8,386 nt of DNA from CAYOBW01 sp964402115 (lineage in GTDB: Bacteria > Verrucomicrobiota > Kiritimatiellia > UBA8416 > CAYOBW01), in the NCBI GenBank assembly GCA_964402115.1, contig CAYOBW010000311.1, positions 1 to 8,386 of the forward strand, written 5' to 3'. Of the stretch, positions 5,456-8,386 are shown in pieces; within the stretch, counting starts at the first letter, position 1; each line of letters starts with the position of its first letter. Under the pieces are notes generated by a model. It saw nothing but the letters and a program-made list of their open reading frames with translations. It was not told the DNA's origin and ran no database searches. Position numbers and translations under genes: made by a program.

Positions 5456-5911
5456 ATGCGTTGTCCGAAGTGCGCGCATCTGGAAGACAAGGTCATCGAC
5501 AGCCGTTCCGCGCGGCAGGGGGCGGTCATCCGCCGCCGGCGGATGTGCCTGCGCTGCGGCTACCGTTTCACGACCTACGAGGAGGTCCTCAAGGCGCGTC
5601 TGCGCGTGATCAAGCGCGACGGCTGCCACGAGGACATGGACCGCACCAAGCTCGTCAACGGCGTGCTGCGGGCTTGCGAGAAGCGCCCGGTCAGCATGGA
5701 GCAGATCGAGGGGCTGGTCGATCAGATCATCGACGAGTTGGAGAGCGAGTTCGAACGCGAAATCCCGACGCAGGCGATCGGTAAGAAGGTGATGGACCGG
5801 CTGGAGAAGCTCGACGAAGTCGCGTACGTGCGGTTTGCCTCGGTCTACAAGCGATTCAAGGACGTCAGCCAGTTTCTCAGCACCGTGAAAGGGTTGACCG
5901 GTAAGGTATGA
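5456..5911 (+). CDS. nrdR: Transcriptional repressor NrdR
   Basis: 151 residues, the normal family length. NrdR is the ATP/dATP-sensing repressor of ribonucleotide reductase genes; it binds paired NrdR boxes in their promoters. Seen: an N-terminal zinc ribbon with C3/C6 and C31/C34 (MRCPKC and CLRCGYRFTTYE), VIDSR (13-17) and a basic RRRR stretch (26-29) of the DNA-binding part, then an ATP-cone domain from about residue 46 to 136 starting LRVIKRDG and ending VAYVRFASVYKRF. The ATG at 5456 is chosen because the family begins M-x-C-P; the GTG at 5402 would add 18 unsupported residues. A promoter lies 60 bases upstream. The stop overlaps the ATG of the next gene (ATGA), so the two are translationally coupled. 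No ribonucleotide reductase gene is in the window, so its targets lie elsewhere. Confidence 0.96.
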   Translation: MRCPKCAHLEDKVIDSRSARQGAVIRRRRMCLRCGYRFTTYEEVLKARLRVIKRDGCHEDMDRTKLVNGVLRACEKRPVSMEQIEGLVDQIIDELESEFEREIPTQAIGKKVMDRLEKLDEVAYVRFASVYKRFKDVSQFLSTVKGLTGKV

Positions 5912-6522
5912 TTTACGATCCCCGGACATCCGATCCGCAGCAGTCCGCGGTTGTGACCCAGATTACGGCCGAGGTGGCCGGCTTGCCGGACGGCTCGCTG
6001 GCCGATCCGGCGCAGGTGGCCGAGATCGCCCGTGCGGTGGACCATTTCTTGAAAGAGGATTGCGGCGCTTACGCGGTCGAGTCCCAGGCGCTGCTGGTGA
6101 TGACGGCCCAGGCCATGGCGGCGCTGGGCGACGGCCGGATGGCGCGGCGCGTGGTGGTGTTCGGCTCCGGGTTGGTGCGGCCCTCCGAGTGGGAGGTCAC
6201 CGGCGGGGATGCGGTGTGGGTGGTGGACCTGAAACAGATCACCCTGCACGAGGGGGCGCGGCTCGAACTGGCCCTGTTCACCAGTCTGAACGTCGTGCTG
6301 GACGCGATCGCGGACGTGTGGGACCCGACGCAGGGGCGGGGGACGCTCGGGCTGCGGAACGTGTGCCGCGCCGCGGCGCACCTGCTGGGCACCAGCAAGG
6401 ACAAGCCCGTGCGCGAACTGGTGGCGGAGGTGTTCCAGGCCTGCACGGTCAAGCTGGAGCAGCTGGGGCAGGCGCGGGGCTGGGAGGATGTGCCGGCGGT
6501 TATGAGCGTGGACGGGGTCTGA
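5908..6522 (+). CDS. Unknown protein translationally coupled to nrdR
   Basis: 204 residues, not recognised. It starts at an ATG that overlaps the nrdR stop (ATGA), so it is made with NrdR. There is no signal peptide or membrane segment, so it should be cytoplasmic. Visible layout: a helical N-terminal half (about 12-75) containing the motif HFLKEDCGAYAVESQALL (46-63); a hydrophobic strand RVVVFGSGLV (81-90); a second strand AVWVVDLKQITL (102-113) followed by the acidic helix EGARLELALF; DVWDPTQGRGTLGLRNV (136-152); and a helical C-terminus with one Cys each at 153 and 179. The two strand-like stretches suggest a small alpha/beta core, but I cannot match it to a known fold. Third-position GC bias matches its neighbours, so it looks like a genuine resident gene. 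A regulatory or enzymatic link to NrdR is inferred only from the coupling. Confidence 0.8.
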   Translation: MIYDPRTSDPQQSAVVTQITAEVAGLPDGSLADPAQVAEIARAVDHFLKEDCGAYAVESQALLVMTAQAMAALGDGRMARRVVVFGSGLVRPSEWEVTGGDAVWVVDLKQITLHEGARLELALFTSLNVVLDAIADVWDPTQGRGTLGLRNVCRAAAHLLGTSKDKPVRELVAEVFQACTVKLEQLGQARGWEDVPAVMSVDGV

Positions 6523-6557
6523 GGCGGGCGCGGGTGTCGGGGCGGAGGATGCAGTCT

Positions 6558-7241
6558 ATGAAGCGTAGCGAACTGACATGGTCACGGCGCGAGTGGCTGA
6601 GGCGCGGGCTGGCCGGCGGCGCCGCGCTGGCGCTGACGCGCCCGGTCCGCGTGAACGCGGGACCGGCCGCACCCGGGACCGCCGCCGCGGCCGTGACGCC
6701 GCCGGCTTCGGCGAAGCTGCCGTTCCCGGATCTCGCGACAGCGGGCCTGGACTACCGCAATCGTGCCTCCTGGGCCGTGGCCAGCCCGGATCTCGCGCGC
6801 CTCCGCAAGGCCGAACGTTTCGACCGCATCACCGTGCACCACTCCGGCGTGCCGAACCGCTTTCACATGGACGAGCCGACCATCATCAACGACCTCAACG
6901 GGGTCTGCACCGGGCACTGCGAGCGGAACTACGGCGATATCGGCTACCACTTCGTGGTGGATGTCACCGGGCGCGTCTGGCAGGGGCGCTCGCTGGCCTA
7001 CGTCGGGGCGCATGTGTCCGGCCAGAACCGCGAAAACATCGGCATCATGCTGCTCGGCAACTTCGAGGTGCAGGGGCCGGCGGCGGAGCAACTGGGGGCG
7101 CTGAAGCGGGTGGTCGCCGTGATGTGCCGGCACTACGGCATGAACTGGTCGTCGGTCTACGGGCATCGCGACCTCGGGCACAGCGCCTGCCCGGGCGCGA
7201 GTCTTTACGAACACCTGGTTGCGATGCGCAACCGCGCCTGA
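6558..7241 (+). CDS. Tat-exported N-acetylmuramoyl-L-alanine amidase, Amidase_2/PGRP family
   Basis: 227 residues. The ATG at 6558 is preferred because GGAGG (6544-6548) lies 9 bases upstream; the in-frame ATG at 6549 touches that site directly. The N-terminus is a twin-arginine signal: SRREWLRRG (residues 9-17), a hydrophobic stretch (18-28) and a likely cleavage after VNA (32-34), so the enzyme is exported folded. A Pro/Ala linker leads to the zinc amidase domain from about residue 65. TVHHSG (H94), GYHFVV (Y130), GHRD (H203) and ACPG (C211) supply the three zinc ligands H, H, C and the catalytic Tyr of T7-lysozyme/PGRP amidases, so it should be active. AHVSGQNRENIGIMLLGNF is the typical core strand region. 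It cleaves the bond between N-acetylmuramic acid and the stem peptide in peptidoglycan, probably for wall turnover. It begins 35 bases after the unknown gene and precedes purC by 40. Confidence 0.9.
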   Translation: MKRSELTWSRREWLRRGLAGGAALALTRPVRVNAGPAAPGTAAAAVTPPASAKLPFPDLATAGLDYRNRASWAVASPDLARLRKAERFDRITVHHSGVPNRFHMDEPTIINDLNGVCTGHCERNYGDIGYHFVVDVTGRVWQGRSLAYVGAHVSGQNRENIGIMLLGNFEVQGPAAEQLGALKRVVAVMCRHYGMNWSSVYGHRDLGHSACPGASLYEHLVAMRNRA

Positions 7242-7281
7242 GGGGCGCTTGGGTTCGGAACGTGAAGAGAGGAAACCGCAC

Positions 7282-8246
7282 ATGATCTCGAGCGAACGGA
7301 TTCGGGCGGAGCTGGACAACGTGCTGACGGAAACCGANNNNNNNNNNTCCCCGAGCTTGGCACGGTGGAGCATGGCAAGGTGCGCGACAGCTACCGGCTC
7401 AAGGACGGCCGCCGCATCCTGGTCACGACCGATCGCATTTCCGCCTTCGACTGCATCCTGGGAACGATCCCGTTCAAGGGCCAGGTGCTGAACCAGCTCG
7501 CCGCTTTCTGGTTCGAGCAGACGCAGACGCTGGTACCGAACCACGTCGTGTCCGTGCCCGACCCCAACGTGATGATCGTGCATGAGTGCGAGCAGCTGCC
7601 GCTGGAGTTCGTCGTGCGCGGGTACATCACGGGCGTGACGAAGACCTCCGCCTGGTACAACTACCAGCAGGGCGTCCGCAACCTGTGCGGGAATCCGCTG
7701 CCCGAGGGGCTGCGGAAGGACCAGCGCCTGGAGCGGCCGATCATCACCCCGACGACCAAGCACGAGAAGCACGACCGCAACATTTCGCGGACCGAGGCGC
7801 TCGGGGAGGGGCTGATCGACGGCGCCACGTTCGACGCCGCGGCGGAAATGTGCCTGCGCCTGTATGCCTTCGGCGTTGCGCACGCGGCCACGCGCGGGCT
7901 GATCTTCGTCGATACGAAGTACGAGCTGGGCCGGCTGAACGGGCAGCTCGTGGTGTCCGACGAAATCAATACGCCGGACTCCTCGCGGTACTGGTATGCC
8001 GACACGTACGAGAGCCTCTTCGCCGCGGGACAGGAGCAGCGCAAGCTCGACAAGGAGTACGTGCGCGAGTGGCTGGCGGCGCGCGGGTTCCGGGGCGACG
8101 GCACGCCGCCGCCGCTTCCCGAGGACGTGCGGGTCGAGGCCGCCCGGCGCTACATCCAGGCCTACGAACTGATCACCGGCCAGGCCTTCGTGCCGCACGA
8201 CGGCCCCATCCGCGAGCGTGTCCGCCGCAGCCTGCAGCAGGCCTGA
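7282..8246 (+). CDS. purC: SAICAR synthetase, interrupted by an assembly gap
   Basis: The enzyme joins aspartate to CAIR with ATP, a step of de novo purine synthesis in the cytoplasm. The start is the ATG at 7282 with AGAGG (7268-7272) 9 bases upstream; it gives MISSERIRAELDNVLTET before the ten N. After the gap the coding frame is different: PELGTVEHGKVRDSYRL follows, then TDRISAFD, IPFKGQ, LPLEFVVRGYITG, a TPTTKHEKHDRNIS stretch, LIFVDTKYELG and DEINTPDSSRYW, all SAICAR synthetase signatures. The total of about 320 residues fits the longer PurC form. After RGYITG there are four residues (VTKT) before SAW that short PurC proteins lack; I recall this as typical of one PurC subgroup. The frame change is an artefact of the placeholder gap, so this is not a pseudogene on present evidence. 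Confidence 0.93.
7338..7347. other. Scaffold gap of ten N inside purC
   Basis: Ten undetermined bases, a usual fixed-size placeholder. Upstream coding is in the frame of 7282, downstream coding in the frame of 7350. For one continuous reading frame the true gap must leave a remainder of 2 when divided by 3, which ten does not. Two missing bases would read Asp/Glu, a hydrophobic residue, then Pro, a natural join (TET-D/E-hydrophobic-PELG). Confidence 0.95.
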
Positions 8247-8247
8247 T

Positions 8248-8282
8248 GCGCGGGTGAAAGCGCTTTGTTCACTTACCCGCGC
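8248..8282 (+). terminator. Hairpin after purC, terminator-like but without a T-run
   Basis: GCGCGGG (8248-8254) pairs with CCCGCGC (8276-8282), and TGAA (8255-8258) pairs with TTCA (8268-8271), with four unpaired bases (8272-8275) on the right arm. It begins one base after the purC stop, the normal place for an operon end. No T-run follows, so efficient intrinsic termination is doubtful. The loop region holds a separate palindrome that looks like a LacI-family operator. Confidence 0.4.
8255..8268. promoter_or_regulatory. LacI-family operator-like palindrome
   Basis: TGAAAGCGCTTTGT centres on CG and contains the perfect 10-base palindrome AAAGCGCTTT (8257-8266). Known LacI/CcpA-family operators have the form TGwAArCGyTwnCw, which this matches at 13 of 14 positions. 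It could control a gene beyond the right edge. It also lies inside a hairpin, so chance within an RNA structure cannot be excluded. Confidence 0.35.
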
Positions 8283-8296
8283 TGACCGCGTGCTCG

Positions 8297-8386
8297 ATGG
8301 AACATACGGAAGCCAGGGAAGTGGAAAGGCCGGGAAAGAGGACGAAGGGGGGAAGACCGCTGTTGTGCAAATACCCCCCGAAGCGC
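8297..8386 (+). CDS. Possible start of a further gene, cut by the window edge
   Basis: An ATG at 8297 opens 30 codons that run to the edge without a stop; an in-frame stop lies at 8255-8257. The product would be very basic (MEHTEAREVERPGKRTKGG and onward, with a GRP tripeptide). There is no ribosome binding site before the ATG, and I recognise no family. GC-rich noncoding DNA often stays open this long, so this is only a candidate. Otherwise 8283-8386 holds nothing I can support. Confidence 0.15.
   Translation, partial: MEHTEAREVERPGKRTKGGRPLLCKYPPKR

Noticed and set aside
6582..8198. A 538-codon open frame on the minus strand antisense to the amidase and purC
   Set aside because: It runs through the N gap, its product has no recognisable domain, and the plus strand carries two well-recognised enzymes. 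Long antisense frames are expected in DNA this rich in GC.
7282..8246. purC as a frameshifted pseudogene
   Set aside because: The frame change coincides exactly with the ten-N placeholder, and the protein on both sides is intact and conserved.

Overview
This is a GC-rich bacterial chromosomal fragment from a draft assembly: a run of ten N lies at 7338-7347. A WaaF-type lipopolysaccharide heptosyltransferase and a Tat-exported peptidoglycan amidase point to a Gram-negative (diderm) cell. Housekeeping genes sit in short mixed operons. I cannot name the species. The style would fit a member of the Planctomycetes-Verrucomicrobia-Chlamydiae group, including Kiritimatiellota or Lentisphaerae, but that is a low-confidence impression.

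Layout from left to right. (1) The 3' part of a heptosyltransferase gene (+, to 497) converges on a minus-strand pair, an SdpI-like membrane protein (1878-1540) followed by a PanE/ApbA ketopantoate reductase (1536-538). The two convergent stop codons form the base of an inverted repeat. (2) Divergent from that pair is a secreted four-EF-hand protein (2060-2569), followed by a strong intrinsic terminator. (3) On the minus strand, purN (3320-2676) lies downstream of a translationally coupled methyltransferase/SDR epimerase pair (5366-4545 and 4548-3535). A large nested palindrome (3423-3498) occupies the gap between the SDR gene and purN. (4) From a good sigma70-type promoter at 5360-5388 the plus strand carries nrdR (5456-5911), a coupled unknown gene (5908-6522), a Tat/PGRP-type amidase (6558-7241) and purC (7282-8246, interrupted by the assembly gap). 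The last 140 bases hold a hairpin containing a LacI-family operator-like palindrome and the possible start of a further frame.

Possible shared roles: purN and purC are both de novo purine synthesis genes, and NrdR controls deoxynucleotide supply, so the right half leans to nucleotide metabolism. The heptosyltransferase and the amidase serve the envelope. The methyltransferase/SDR pair probably acts in one unidentified small-molecule or surface-glycan pathway. There is no phage, transposon, CRISPR, rRNA or tRNA gene that I can support. The parts most worth a second look are the unknown gene fused translationally to nrdR, the nested palindrome before purN, and the LacI-type palindrome after purC.
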